Below, one piece after another: positions 33,903-42,377 of a DNA stretch of 64,000 bases. Every line of letters starts with the position of its first letter. Positions within the stretch are counted from its first letter, which is position 1. The position numbers and the translations under genes were made by a program. Below the pieces are notes generated by a model that had not been told where the DNA came from, did not search any database, and worked only from the letters and a program-made list of their open reading frames with translations. Source of the DNA: JBEPTX01 sp041691795 (lineage in GTDB: Bacteria; Patescibacteriota; Saccharimonadia; Saccharimonadales; Saccharimonadaceae); assembly GCA_041691795.1 (NCBI GenBank), contig JBEPTX010000001.1, forward strand, positions 62,001-126,000. Reading direction: 5' to 3'.

Positions 33903-36392
33903 TTAAATAACCTTAGCGCCGGTTTTATCAACTGTTTCTGTGACCATCGTCGCAATAATTGCCGCAATTTCGTCACCCGAAAGCGTCTTGGTGTGGGATG
34001 TCAAACCAATACGTACAGTGATATTTTTTGTCGTGGCTGCCTGAGCTTGATAAATATCAACAGGCGTAATTGTCGTTTCAAGCTGACTATTCGCTAGCCC
34101 TTGCTTGACCGCATCAATTAATTGTCCATACGCCACCCCATTATCTACCTGGAAACAGATGTCGCGTTCGGTCGATGGATAACGACTGAGCGGACGATAA
34201 TTGGTACTATTTTTGGCAATCGCTTTTAATAGGCCCTTCGGATCGATTTCAAAACCAGCGGCAAATTCGGGCAATTTAAAGGCTCGTGCGACAGTTTTCT
34301 TGTATTCACCAACAATACCAATGTATTCACCAGATACTTTGTCGTTCACCATGGCACTGCGGCGATATTCAAATGGCGCGCTTTCAGGGTAGCCAGGTTC
34401 TTCTTCGATTGGCGCGTAGACAAATTCGAGGTTGAGTGATGACCCCAGATAATCAAGCAATTTTTTGGCATGATAATACGATGCGCCTTTTTCTAATTTC
34501 TTGCTCACAACGGTCAGTGCCAAATAGTCAATTTCGTTTGGTACTTCTTCGTCGTTTAGGCCTGTGATTTTGCTATGCGCTTTGTTCAGCTCAAACAGTG
34601 CAAACGAATCAAATCCAGTTTTGATGTTTTGATGTACGTTCGCTAGCAAACTTGGCGTCAGTGTTTGGCGATAATATTGCAAATCAGGACTAAGGCTATT
34701 GGTAATACGATACGAATCAGCCGGGATTTGACCAGCCTTTTGCAGAATATCGCCATGAACGAAACTATAGGTCAGGACTTCATTGGCACCTGCGCGCACC
34801 AATGTACGACGAATTTTGCTACGTAATTGATCGAATTTGCTTGGTGAAACAGCCGTAAAATCACGTCGCGGTAATGTCGGAGTGATTGTATCGAAGCCAT
34901 TAAGTCGACCGATTTCTTCGATCACATCCTCGGCAATATGAATATCCGCTCGCCAATACGGCGCCGTGGCTGTCAGGTTATCGCCATCTGTTTGGATCGT
35001 AAATCCGATATTTTCAAGTGTATTTTTGGCATCATCAATCGTGAACTTACTCCCAAGCACATCGTTAATTTGCCCAAGACTAACCGTGATTGGTAGCGGA
35101 TCAGACTTACCCGGATATGCATCGGCAACATCACTTACTCGCTGTGCACCAGCCGAAACCTGTAACAAACTCACCGCTTCGGCCAAAACTGGCGCGGTTA
35201 GTGCGGCTGGCTGGCCTTTGGTAAATCGTGTAATTGCTTCGCTAAAAATCCCATGACGCATTTGGGTATTACGCAGATTGTAGAGATTAAATGTCGCGCT
35301 TTCGAGCAAAATAGTCGTCGTGGTATCGTCTACTTCGGTATCTGCACCGCCCATTGCACCAGCCAGCGCAACGGCTCGATCACCGTTAGAAATCACAATA
35401 TCATTTTCGGACAACTCAATTTTGCGACCGTCTAGTAACCGCAGTGATTCACCTTCGCGCCCACCACGAACATGAATATCAATCGCACCATTATTGATTG
35501 CCTTCAATTTGTCGTAATCGAATGCGTGTAGCGGCTGACCGGTCAGCATCATCAGGTAATTAGTCGCGTCGACAACGGCGCTAATCGGACGAACACCAAT
35601 TCGCGCCAAATAAGTTTGTGTCTCGATCGGTGACGATACGGTAGCGTCAATATTAGTCATCACCACTGCTTGGTAACGAGCGGACAGTTCAGGCGCGTCA
35701 ATTGTCACGTTAGGTGTCGGGATATTGCCCAAATTCGGAATCCAGTCCGGTTCGGTACTTTGCAAACGTACCGGTGTTTCGAACTTTTTGCCCTGAATGG
35801 CGGCAACTTCGCGGGCAAATCCAACCAATCCAAATGTATCAGGTCGATGGGTGAGTGATTTGTTCTCAATGTCCAGCAAATAGTCATTCAATTCGTACGT
35901 TTCGGCAAAACTACTGCCTGGCTGGACGTCTTTGCTGACTTCCACAATACCTTCGTGTAAATCACCAATTTCTAGTTCTTTGGCGCTTGCCAGCATTCCG
36001 TTACTGACGACGCCGCGGAGTGATCGAGCCTCAAGTACAACAGGTTTTGGATCATTTGCCGTTTCAGGTAGTGTCGCGCCAGGCGGCAACCAAACGGCGT
36101 TCATACCAGCGTGGACATTTGGCGCGCCACAGACAACTTGGACATGGCCATTTTGATCACGTTCGACGTTTTGTGCGATTCCGCCATCGTCAATTCTGGT
36201 GACGTTCAAGTGATCACTACCTTCGACTGGGTTACATTCGACGACATTGACAATCAGTGCACCTTCGTACTTTTTGCCTAGATCTGCAACGCCTTCGATC
36301 TCGACCAGACGTGACCCAATCAGCGTCGCAAGTTCATCAATTGGCACAGTAATGTCGGTAAATTTTTTCAGCCAGTTAATCGAAATAATCAT
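33903..36392 (-). CDS. pheT: Phenylalanyl-tRNA synthetase beta subunit
   Basis: Large subunit of the heterotetrameric PheRS, 829 residues. Domains in order: N-terminal fold with an inserted tRNA-binding (EMAP-like) region (about 40-150, VVECNPVEGSDHLNVTRID), B3/B4 editing domain (about 200-390), B5, the catalytic-like core, and the C-terminal ferredoxin-like anticodon-binding domain (FRPLSRYPSTERDICF-type motif, about 735-829). It is separated from pheS by two small nucleotide-related genes, an unusual interruption of pheST. It overlaps the NUDIX gene by 4 bases. Confidence 0.96.
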   Translation of the reverse strand: MIISINWLKKFTDITVPIDELATLIGSRLVEIEGVADLGKKYEGALIVNVVECNPVEGSDHLNVTRIDDGGIAQNVERDQNGHVQVVCGAPNVHAGMNAVWLPPGATLPETANDPKPVVLEARSLRGVVSNGMLASAKELEIGDLHEGIVEVSKDVQPGSSFAETYELNDYLLDIENKSLTHRPDTFGLVGFAREVAAIQGKKFETPVRLQSTEPDWIPNLGNIPTPNVTIDAPELSARYQAVVMTNIDATVSSPIETQTYLARIGVRPISAVVDATNYLMMLTGQPLHAFDYDKLKAINNGAIDIHVRGGREGESLRLLDGRKIELSENDIVISNGDRAVALAGAMGGADTEVDDTTTTILLESATFNLYNLRNTQMRHGIFSEAITRFTKGQPAALTAPVLAEAVSLLQVSAGAQRVSDVADAYPGKSDPLPITVSLGQINDVLGSKFTIDDAKNTLENIGFTIQTDGDNLTATAPYWRADIHIAEDVIEEIGRLNGFDTITPTLPRRDFTAVSPSKFDQLRSKIRRTLVRAGANEVLTYSFVHGDILQKAGQIPADSYRITNSLSPDLQYYRQTLTPSLLANVHQNIKTGFDSFALFELNKAHSKITGLNDEEVPNEIDYLALTVVSKKLEKGASYYHAKKLLDYLGSSLNLEFVYAPIEEEPGYPESAPFEYRRSAMVNDKVSGEYIGIVGEYKKTVARAFKLPEFAAGFEIDPKGLLKAIAKNSTNYRPLSRYPSTERDICFQVDNGVAYGQLIDAVKQGLANSQLETTITPVDIYQAQAATTKNITVRIGLTSHTKTLSGDEIAAIIATMVTETVDKTGAKVI

Positions 36393-36838
36393 GACTCAGC
36401 TCCTTTTTTACTGGAGTAGTGTTTACCATGTTGATATGAAGATAGTACCTCAACCACATACGGTAACGTATTTTCTGGAAGCTTATCAATATCAAACCAA
36501 TCCAAACCGCCACATTTTTCTGGTTCATTGTTAGTAAACTCACCTTCCCAGCTTTTAACTTCAAAAAATAAATCAATATATTCATCTTCTGGACGACTTT
36601 TTAGACGATGCATAGTATATGCATATACTAAATCTTTAGGATTAATCATAACAGCAGCTTCTTCGGCTGCTTCACGAATCATTGCTTCTTCGGCTGCTTC
36701 GCCACCATCAACATGTCCAGCCACAAGACTATACATGCCGTCCATATATCCGGTATTTTCTCGCAACGAAAGCAACACTTGATTGTCTTTACGTGGAATT
36801 AAGTAGACTGCAAATTTGATTTTAAATTTTTCAGCCAT
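36389..36838 (-). CDS. NUDIX hydrolase between pheS and pheT
   Basis: A 149-residue NUDIX protein. The box GHVDGGEAAEEAMIREAAEEAAV (G41, E47, R55-E56, E59-E60) has Ala instead of the usual Gly near its end (position 62), while all metal-binding glutamates remain. MutT- or NTP-pyrophosphohydrolase-like; the substrate is not determinable. It overlaps pheT by 4 bases and abuts the MazG-like gene by one base (TAATG type), forming a four-gene unit pheS-mazG-nudix-pheT. Confidence 0.83.
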   Translation of the reverse strand: MAEKFKIKFAVYLIPRKDNQVLLSLRENTGYMDGMYSLVAGHVDGGEAAEEAMIREAAEEAAVMINPKDLVYAYTMHRLKSRPEDEYIDLFFEVKSWEGEFTNNEPEKCGGLDWFDIDKLPENTLPYVVEVLSSYQHGKHYSSKKGAES

Positions 36839-37176
36839 TATGCTTCGGCCTTTTCTCGTTCGATTCGGGCATGCATTTGGTCAACCCATTTTGTAAACGC
36901 TTGTTCGAGATCAATGTTAAGTTCATCGGCAATTACCATAATGCTCCATAGACAATCACTAAGCTCATGTTCCAGAGCATCATCAATATTTTCCGGACCA
37001 CGACGAAGGCCATGCTTGACCATGATCAGTTTTGACAAATCACCAACATCACCCACGAATCCCGCCATTCGATCCTGGGCATTCCATAATTTATTGCCAT
37101 CGGCTACCTGCAACTCATTGTAATGATCGCGAATTGCGGTTGCTTTTGCTGATAGATCTGAAAATTGCTGACTCAT
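36838..37176 (-). CDS. MazG-like nucleotide pyrophosphohydrolase domain protein
   Basis: A 112-residue all-alpha protein resembling a single MazG domain. The second metal motif is EHELSDCLWSIMVIADELNIDLEQAF (E-x-x-x-D), typical of MazG, but the first motif reads GFVGDVGDLSK where ExxE is expected, with aspartates in place of one or both glutamates. It may hydrolyse (d)NTPs or be altered in specificity. It overlaps pheS by 4 bases. Together with the neighbouring NUDIX gene it makes a nucleotide house-cleaning pair inside the PheRS operon. Confidence 0.75.
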   Translation of the reverse strand: MSQQFSDLSAKATAIRDHYNELQVADGNKLWNAQDRMAGFVGDVGDLSKLIMVKHGLRRGPENIDDALEHELSDCLWSIMVIADELNIDLEQAFTKWVDQMHARIEREKAEA

Positions 37177-38180
37177 GAAAACTTCCTCAAAAATGCTAAT
37201 TTGCCTGATTCGAAATGACGGACGTCTTCAATTGCGCACTTCAGCATAACCAGCCGATCGATGCCTCCGCCCCATGCAAAACCACGATACTTTTCAGGGT
37301 CAATATCAGCTGCCTTTAGTACATTTGGGTGAATCATACCGCAACCAAGCATTTCCATGAAGTCACCTGGACTTCCGCCTAGATCCATAGGTTTTTGGAT
37401 CAGAAATTCCAAACTCGGCTCGGTAAACGGAAAGTAGCCAGGTTGAGTTTTTATCTTGAGTTCCTGATGGTAATATTCTTCAAAAAACGCACGCAACGTA
37501 CCAGTCATCTGTGACAATGAAGCATCACTACTGACAAATACACCCTCACACTGATAGAAGGTATGCTCGTGAGTGACATCGACATCTTCATTGCGGAAGA
37601 CTCTACCGTAACTCACACAAGCGATCTGCCCACCAGCCTCTAATTTTTGCTTACCTTGTTTTAAGATACGATGTTGCATTGTACTCGTATGCGCAGGGGG
37701 AATAAGACCTTCTTCTGTACGAAATGTGTCATAACCGTCGCGCGCTGGATGGCCTTCGGGGAAATTCAGTGCACCGAACATATGCCAATCATCGTCAATT
37801 TGCCGCGATTCGATTGCATCGAAACCCATCCGTGTGTAAATATCAATTATCCGTTCCAATTCACGAGTCAACGGATGTTGTGTGCCCTGTTCGGTTGACA
37901 GTAGGCTCACAGGATTTGCGTTTACATCCCATGGAGCCGTCACATCGAGCGGTTCAATCGTAGCGTCTTCGAGTGCAGATTCACGCGCATCTACAGCCGC
38001 TTCTAACTCATTCTTGAGCGCGTTAATTTTCTGCCCATACTCACCACGTTCGTCTGGGCCAAGTGTTGGAATGACGGCATATAATTGCTTAAATTCCGGC
38101 GCCCGCAAAATATCACGTGGTGTCGGACTTTCCTGAATGCGTACCAGCAGGGTATCGCGCAGTGTATTGATATCTGTCAT
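37173..38180 (-). CDS. pheS: Phenylalanyl-tRNA synthetase alpha subunit
   Basis: Catalytic subunit of PheRS, 335 residues. An N-terminal coiled region (about 1-90) is followed by the class II core: HPLTRELERIIDIYTRMGF (motif 1), TSTMQHR and RVFRNEDVDVTHEHTFYQCEG (motif 2, KxFRxExxDxTH type) and GFAWGGGIDRLVML (motif 3). Length is typical. First gene of the pheS-mazG-nudix-pheT unit; a small C-tail-anchored protein gene precedes it by 11 bases. Confidence 0.96.
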   Translation of the reverse strand: MTDINTLRDTLLVRIQESPTPRDILRAPEFKQLYAVIPTLGPDERGEYGQKINALKNELEAAVDARESALEDATIEPLDVTAPWDVNANPVSLLSTEQGTQHPLTRELERIIDIYTRMGFDAIESRQIDDDWHMFGALNFPEGHPARDGYDTFRTEEGLIPPAHTSTMQHRILKQGKQKLEAGGQIACVSYGRVFRNEDVDVTHEHTFYQCEGVFVSSDASLSQMTGTLRAFFEEYYHQELKIKTQPGYFPFTEPSLEFLIQKPMDLGGSPGDFMEMLGCGMIHPNVLKAADIDPEKYRGFAWGGGIDRLVMLKCAIEDVRHFESGKLAFLRKFS

Positions 38181-38191
38181 TAGTCTTTATT

Positions 38192-38437
38192 TTAGCGGTT
38201 CAATGAAACAATTACTAGCCAAATCATAGCCACAACCACCGACAGTCCAATCACTATCCATAACCACATCAATGATGATGTTTTTTTCGTGCCTTCCATA
38301 TAGGCAGAATCGTCGACGCCGTCTGGTCGATCCACATCGCCAGCCGCTGCACGTTTGCGAGACTTTTCACTTAATTCGGCCGCCAGCCGTTCCTGTAATT
38401 TACTTCGATTACTCTCTTGATTTACGAATAGTGCCAT
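38192..38437 (-). CDS. Small tail-anchored membrane protein
   Basis: An 81-residue protein with a basic, helical N-terminal part (ESNRSKLQERLAAELSEKSRKR) and one C-terminal membrane helix (about residues 56-79, LMWLWIVIGLSVVVAMIWLVIV). The ATG at 38437 is chosen because an extended -10 (TGCTACAAT) lies 6 bases upstream; the frame is open another 18 codons through the promoter. No family recognised. It heads the pheS unit and is divergent from the aquaporin-like gene. Confidence 0.6.
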   Translation of the reverse strand: MALFVNQESNRSKLQERLAAELSEKSRKRAAAGDVDRPDGVDDSAYMEGTKKTSSLMWLWIVIGLSVVVAMIWLVIVSLNR

Positions 38438-38474
38438 AACCCTATTGTAGCACTCATAGTTGCGTCTATGTTTA

Positions 38475-38519
38475 ATATGGTATACTAGCACTATATTTCA
38501 CTATAAGGAGGGAAATTAA
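38475..38519 (+). promoter_or_regulatory. Promoter and consensus ribosome site of the aquaporin-like gene
   Basis: Extended -10 TGGTATACT ends at 38486; about 20 bases on is AAGGAGG (38505-38511), a full match to the anti-Shine-Dalgarno, 8 bases before ATG. This strong leadered arrangement contrasts with the leaderless promoters around it and suggests high expression. Confidence 0.7.
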
Positions 38520-39374
38520 ATGGCTACCAAAAAATCCGGCGCTGCCGCAAAGAAGACGACTAAAAAGTCTCCTGCCGCAAAACCAGTAACTAACGTCACG
38601 ACTGTCAAAGCCGTTGAAACAAAGAATAGGGGCGTATCATCGTTCCTAAGCAAAGATCGCAGCCTACTTTTGACTGCATTTGTTGCAGAGTTCGTAGGTA
38701 CATTCCTGCTAACCGCTGCATACATTATTACTAAAGGTGAACCACTTTACCTTGGTTTCACATTGATTGCTATCGTACTTGTTGTCGGTACAATCTCTGG
38801 CGCACATGTTAACCCACTGCTGACAGTTGGTGCATGGGTGACTCGCAAAATCAGCCACCTACGTGCGGTTGTTTATCTTGTCGCACAAGTACTTGGTGCT
38901 ATTGCAGCACTTGGTCTATTGACTGCGTTCATCAACGGTGCACCACACCCATCAGCAGCTGATGCACAGGCAGCTATGATGAACGGTGGCGCTGCAGCTC
39001 CAGCGCTGTTCAAAGTAGCCGCTCTTACTGCTGGTAAAGAATGGTTCGTATTCTTTGCAGAACTAATGGGTGGTTTGATCTTCAGCCTTGCTGTTGCAAC
39101 TGCGCTTCGTGAAAAACGCGATCGTGTTGCTGCTGCATTTACTGTAGGATTCGGCCTGTTCGTTGCTGCACTATTCGCAGGTGTTGCTGCTAGCTACGTT
39201 AGCTCAAACGCTGTTATTAACCCAGCAATGGCAATCGCCGCTGGTGCTATCGATTGGGGTAAAATCAACTGGATGGCTGTCGCCACTTACTTGGTTGCAC
39301 CACTTGTTGGTGGTGTTCTTGGATTTGCACTTTCAGACGCATTGCGTATGGACCGTGCCAAAGACGAAGTTTAG
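38520..39374 (+). CDS. MIP-family aquaporin/glyceroporin-like channel with basic N-terminal tail
   Basis: A 284-residue channel. The first about 48 residues are rich in Lys, Ala, Ser and Thr and look disordered and cytoplasmic; six helices follow. The first pore motif reads SGAHVNPLLTVGAW (NPL in place of NPA), the second SSNAVINPAMAIAAG (NPA). The consensus ribosome site and uniform codon use point to a highly expressed protein, passing water or small neutral solutes. Transcription ends at the hairpin 39391-39421, followed by RNA element copy 2. Confidence 0.88.
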   Translation: MATKKSGAAAKKTTKKSPAAKPVTNVTTVKAVETKNRGVSSFLSKDRSLLLTAFVAEFVGTFLLTAAYIITKGEPLYLGFTLIAIVLVVGTISGAHVNPLLTVGAWVTRKISHLRAVVYLVAQVLGAIAALGLLTAFINGAPHPSAADAQAAMMNGGAAAPALFKVAALTAGKEWFVFFAELMGGLIFSLAVATALREKRDRVAAAFTVGFGLFVAALFAGVAASYVSSNAVINPAMAIAAGAIDWGKINWMAVATYLVAPLVGGVLGFALSDALRMDRAKDEV

Positions 39375-39390
39375 TACATTCGTTCAATAA

Positions 39391-39421
39391 AATACCCCGC
39401 CCTGGTGGCGGGGTATTTTTT
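39391..39421 (+). terminator. Strong terminator after the aquaporin-like gene
   Basis: An 11-bp perfect stem AATACCCCGCC / GGCGGGGTATT with loop CTGGT, then a T run. The A run on its left also makes it usable for leftward transcripts. Confidence 0.88.
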
Positions 39422-39445
39422 GCGCCCAACAAGTGTCGAGCTTTT

Positions 39446-39570
39446 CAGCCACTTCCACCCAGGATACTAAAGGCGAAGTGCAACCCTGAACTCTCCCGAC
39501 TCGTGTTCGAGAGAGTTCAGGCGTGTAGCGGTATCCTGGTGTAGAATGTGGCGGAAAGCGAACGAGAAAA
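39446..39570 (+). ncRNA. Structured RNA-like element, copy 2
   Basis: The better-folding copy of the element at 23066-23196. P1 pairs 39448-39467 with 39531-39552: GCCAC/GTGGC, TTC/GAA with a bulged T547, and CCAGGATAC/GTATCCTGG. P2 is a 10-bp perfect hairpin CTGAACTCTC (39486-39495) / GAGAGTTCAG (39511-39520). Between P1 and P2 the left strand TAAAGGCGAAGTGCAACC and right strand GCGTGTAGCG match copy 1. Copy 1 replaces pair G462-C536 by A-T and C459-G539 by T-A, that is, compensatory changes. It lies after a terminator and just before the convergent rmuC stop, so it may have its own transcript. Confidence 0.65.
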
Positions 39571-40644
39571 CTATTCGTCTTCTCGTGGTTTGTCCAACAG
39601 TAGCGGTTCAACGCTCGGGCTGGTGTCGGCAATTTTAACCACATCCTTATCAATCTTTTTCAACTCCTTATGCGCATTATTATAATGACCGACCGTTAGT
39701 CCCAAACTATTACCAAGTTTTTGCATGAACGCTTCGTAGGCACCAATATGTCGGCCTAGCTGGCCAACACGGATCTGAATCTCCTTGGCCTGTTCTTCAA
39801 TTTGCAAACTGCGCAGACCCTGCAATACCGTCTGCAAATAAGCCATAAAACTTGTCGGGCTGACAATAATCACGTGCTTGTCACGAAAGGCATATTCAAT
39901 CAAATCACGCGCGCTACTGCCCGTCCCAACATCGCCGATCAGTAGATCATAATACAGAGATTCACTCGGAATAAACATGAACGCAAAGTCCATTGTGTTT
40001 TCGCTAGGGCGAATATATTTGCTCGTTTCATCGATACGACCTTTTAGGTCAGTTCGGACTTTCGCCAGGAGTGCTGCGCGCTTAACCTTGTCATTTTCAC
40101 CAACCATTCGATTGTAATTTTCTAGAGAGAACTTACTGTCGATTGCCAAAATTTGACCCTTTTCCAGAAAGATCACTGCATCAGCAATTTCACCATCAGC
40201 AAATTTGTACTGCATCTTGAAATTCTTGGGTGGCAAAATATTATCAAGCACCGATTCCAAATAATATTCACCAAACACACCGCGCTGTTTTGGATTTTGC
40301 AGTACGTTTTGCAGTGTTTTTAACTCATCAGCCACATCGACAACTCGGCGATTGGTTTCGTCCAATTTTGTGAGTCGTTGTGTTACGTCCGTCACTAATT
40401 TCGCACTTTCACTCAATTGTTTCTGAACCGATGTTTGCATTGCCGCACTACTGCGATCCAACTTTTCACCAACCGATTGCTGCAACAGTGTAATACTCCG
40501 CGACAGTTCAGTCACATCGGCTTTCATTAGTTCTACGGCACTTCCCTGTTTTAGTTCGCGCAGACGTTGATTCAATACAAAAATGACGGCGCCAAACCCA
40601 ACGACAACCACAACTAAAACAATCACAAGAATAAGCTGATCCAT
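39571..40644 (-). CDS. rmuC: DNA recombination protein RmuC homologue
   Basis: A 357-residue RmuC: N-terminal membrane helix (about residues 2-25, ILVIVLVVVVVGFGAVIFVL), a coiled coil (about 30-110) and the PD-(D/E)xK-like nuclease core (about 130-300) with GEYYLESVLDNIL, YKFADGEIADAVIFLEKGQILAIDSKFSLENY. RmuC limits inversions at short repeats. ATG 40644 is chosen because an extended -10 (TGGTATACT) lies 6 bases upstream; the frame is open 17 codons further. Leaderless mRNA likely. Convergent with the aquaporin-like gene across RNA element copy 2. Confidence 0.88.
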   Translation of the reverse strand: MDQLILVIVLVVVVVGFGAVIFVLNQRLRELKQGSAVELMKADVTELSRSITLLQQSVGEKLDRSSAAMQTSVQKQLSESAKLVTDVTQRLTKLDETNRRVVDVADELKTLQNVLQNPKQRGVFGEYYLESVLDNILPPKNFKMQYKFADGEIADAVIFLEKGQILAIDSKFSLENYNRMVGENDKVKRAALLAKVRTDLKGRIDETSKYIRPSENTMDFAFMFIPSESLYYDLLIGDVGTGSSARDLIEYAFRDKHVIIVSPTSFMAYLQTVLQGLRSLQIEEQAKEIQIRVGQLGRHIGAYEAFMQKLGNSLGLTVGHYNNAHKELKKIDKDVVKIADTSPSVEPLLLDKPREDE

Positions 40645-40663
40645 GCTATTAGTATACCATTTA

Positions 40664-41152
40664 CTAGAATGTTGCGGCGTAACGTGCAAGCACAATCACA
40701 ACCAGCAGAATAAAGATCGACAGCACAAAATTACGTGGTCGTACCAACCAGGTAAATAACGCATACGCAGCGGTAAAAATGAGTGCAGCCCAGCCGAGTG
40801 ATTCGTACCAAACAATCCCGTTTAACCAGCCGAACAAATCCCACAGACAGATCGCAACAGCGATAGCAACGAGCATTGGACGATAGACACCCAGGCGCAC
40901 AAGCCCAAGCACACCTGCAACTGCCATCATCACAAGTGCAATATTACCAGCCAAGCCCTGTGTATTAGCACAAATGCCAGTAGCAGGCTGATTGTGGCAA
41001 AACAGCGGCTGAATAGCAAAATGATCTAGTAGCATCGCTAGTCCCCATGTAACAATACCAAGCCCTAGGCCTAGCAGTGCAACACGCACCAACATATCCA
41101 TGTGAATATCAATTAATCCTGATGTACTTTCGGTATCTTGCATTTCTGCCAT
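40664..41152 (-). CDS. Multi-helix membrane protein of unknown function
   Basis: A 162-residue membrane protein with four to five helices (about residues 22-45, 68-88, 92-112, 118-135 and 142-160), no family recognised. It has a leader: TACAAT about 30 bases upstream and GGGAGA before the ATG. It lies 19 bases upstream of rmuC, but rmuC has its own leaderless promoter in the gap, so they need not be co-transcribed. Confidence 0.6.
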   Translation of the reverse strand: MAEMQDTESTSGLIDIHMDMLVRVALLGLGLGIVTWGLAMLLDHFAIQPLFCHNQPATGICANTQGLAGNIALVMMAVAGVLGLVRLGVYRPMLVAIAVAICLWDLFGWLNGIVWYESLGWAALIFTAAYALFTWLVRPRNFVLSIFILLVVIVLARYAATF

Positions 41153-41217
41153 CTCTCTATCTCCCTGTATTTCTTATATTGTACATGGAAATAGCTGAAT
41201 ATGCAAAAAGGTGAAGA

Positions 41218-41424
41218 CTAAGTCTTTTTAGTCAAGCGTTTTGGTGCAGGCATCACTGTTAGAACCTGTTCCAGATCTCCCATATCGACGAAATTGCCTG
41301 ATTCCGGAACAAAAAGAGCTTGAGCCGACAAAAGGTGGCCGTAGCCACCTTGCGGAGGATCAGGCTTCTTTTTGACCGGAATGAGGTGATTTTTAGTCAG
41401 AATGGAGAGATTTGGAATAGGTGC
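41218..41424 (-). other. Protein-like open frame without a recognised start
   Basis: Between the PAP2 gene and the 162-residue gene the leftward strand keeps a 68-codon frame open, reading ...LTKNHLIPVKKKPDPPQGG, then YGHLLSAQALFVPESGNFVD and ending MPAPKRLTKKT before TAG at 41218-41220. It overlaps the last 30 bases of the PAP2 gene in another frame and has no ATG or GTG before the internal Met. It could be a small protein with a rare start, a tail of PAP2 lost by a frameshift or sequencing error, or chance. The bases 41332-41349 also form a perfect 8-bp hairpin. Confidence 0.3.
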
Positions 41425-41875
41425 TTAGATACCAACCCGCGCCAACCATCGCGACTAATATTCCGCCGACAACATCAAGTGGCGTATGAACCAGTGCAAG
41501 TACACGACCAACACAGACAAGCAGTGTGAAAATAACAAGTAATATCGTCAATACCTTCTGTTTTGTCTCGAACCACACTGCAAGTGTAATAGCTGTCGCA
41601 AACAACGCATGATCAGATGGGAAACCAGCGTTTTGCAGATATGACGCACCCGGTGCGACACCCAGTATTTCAAATGGTCGCTCACCCGACGGCTGGTAAA
41701 CCGTTGCTAGTAGTTTGGCAACCAAGAAAGCCGTGAGACCCGCCATTAATACCCGAGCATATGCCTCGTAACGATGGCCTTTTTTTGTCTTGAAAACAAG
41801 TGCGTAAACTCCGATCAAAACGATTGGAATAATTGCGCCATCTGCAATTAACTTGATTAAAGTGTGCGTCAACAT
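41393..41875 (-). CDS. PAP2-family membrane phosphatase
   Basis: A 160-residue type 2 phosphatidic acid phosphatase-like protein with about five helices, probably recycling undecaprenyl pyrophosphate or dephosphorylating lipids at the outer face. The second motif is GFPSDHALF (PSDH for the usual PSGH) and the third GRVLALVHTPLDVVGG (R-x6-H-x3-D); the first, KxxxxxxRP, is present only as the weak ERPFE stretch. TATACT (complement of 41883-41888) lies 7 bases before the ATG, so a leaderless mRNA is likely. Confidence 0.83.
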   Translation of the reverse strand: MLTHTLIKLIADGAIIPIVLIGVYALVFKTKKGHRYEAYARVLMAGLTAFLVAKLLATVYQPSGERPFEILGVAPGASYLQNAGFPSDHALFATAITLAVWFETKQKVLTILLVIFTLLVCVGRVLALVHTPLDVVGGILVAMVGAGWYLSTYSKSLHSD

Positions 41876-41894
41876 ACCTACGAGTATACTACAG

Positions 41895-42254
41895 CTAGTT
41901 CATACGTTGAGAGCGCAAAGTAACATGTTCGTCGATTTTCTGGCGGGTCCAACCCCTATGAAGTAGTTCGTCACGGAGCTTGCCAAATAAGGCTAATCGA
42001 AATTCGCGAACGCTTTTGAATCCAGCTGATTTTATGATTTCATCAAATGTGTGTTTTTTGTGCAGTTCACGAAATTCCAATGGCGTCATGCCCAGAATAT
42101 CGGCTCGCAGCTCTGCCTTGCGGTCATGATGTTGCAAAATCCGATCAAACTGTGATTCGCGTGGCTTGCCCTCGCGTCGCCGAGTCACGCCAGGTACGAC
42201 CGCAACTGCCGTTACGAGTAATAATGATGCGACTGAATTGGTTGCTAACTTCAC
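41895..42254 (-). CDS. Secreted or anchored small protein of unknown function
   Basis: A 119-residue protein with an N-terminal signal-like helix (LATNSVASLLLVTAVAVVPGV) followed by a basic, helical body ending HVTLRSQRMN. I choose the GTG at 42254 because AAAGGGG lies 8 bases upstream; ATG codons at 42272 and 42299 in the same frame are alternatives. A TATAAT box lies about 45 bases upstream. The repeated pattern LTPLEFRELHKKHTFDEI / AGFKSVREFRLALFGKL suggests a helical repeat. No family recognised. Confidence 0.55.
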   Translation of the reverse strand: MKLATNSVASLLLVTAVAVVPGVTRRREGKPRESQFDRILQHHDRKAELRADILGMTPLEFRELHKKHTFDEIIKSAGFKSVREFRLALFGKLRDELLHRGWTRQKIDEHVTLRSQRMN

Positions 42255-42377
42255 TTTTAGAACCCCTTTCATAAACAATTTAATATGCTTATGGATCAAT
42301 TATAGAATGTGAAAATACGTGAAAAGAATGTAGTTTTTGCTACATATTTTCAATCTACGTAGCCGGAACTCCAGCTC

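Noticed and set aside
32820..41253. A 15-base exact match CGTTTTGGTGCAGGC at about 32818 and 41238
   Set aside because: Several such 15-mers are expected by chance in a 64 kb window searched on both strands, and the flanks do not align.
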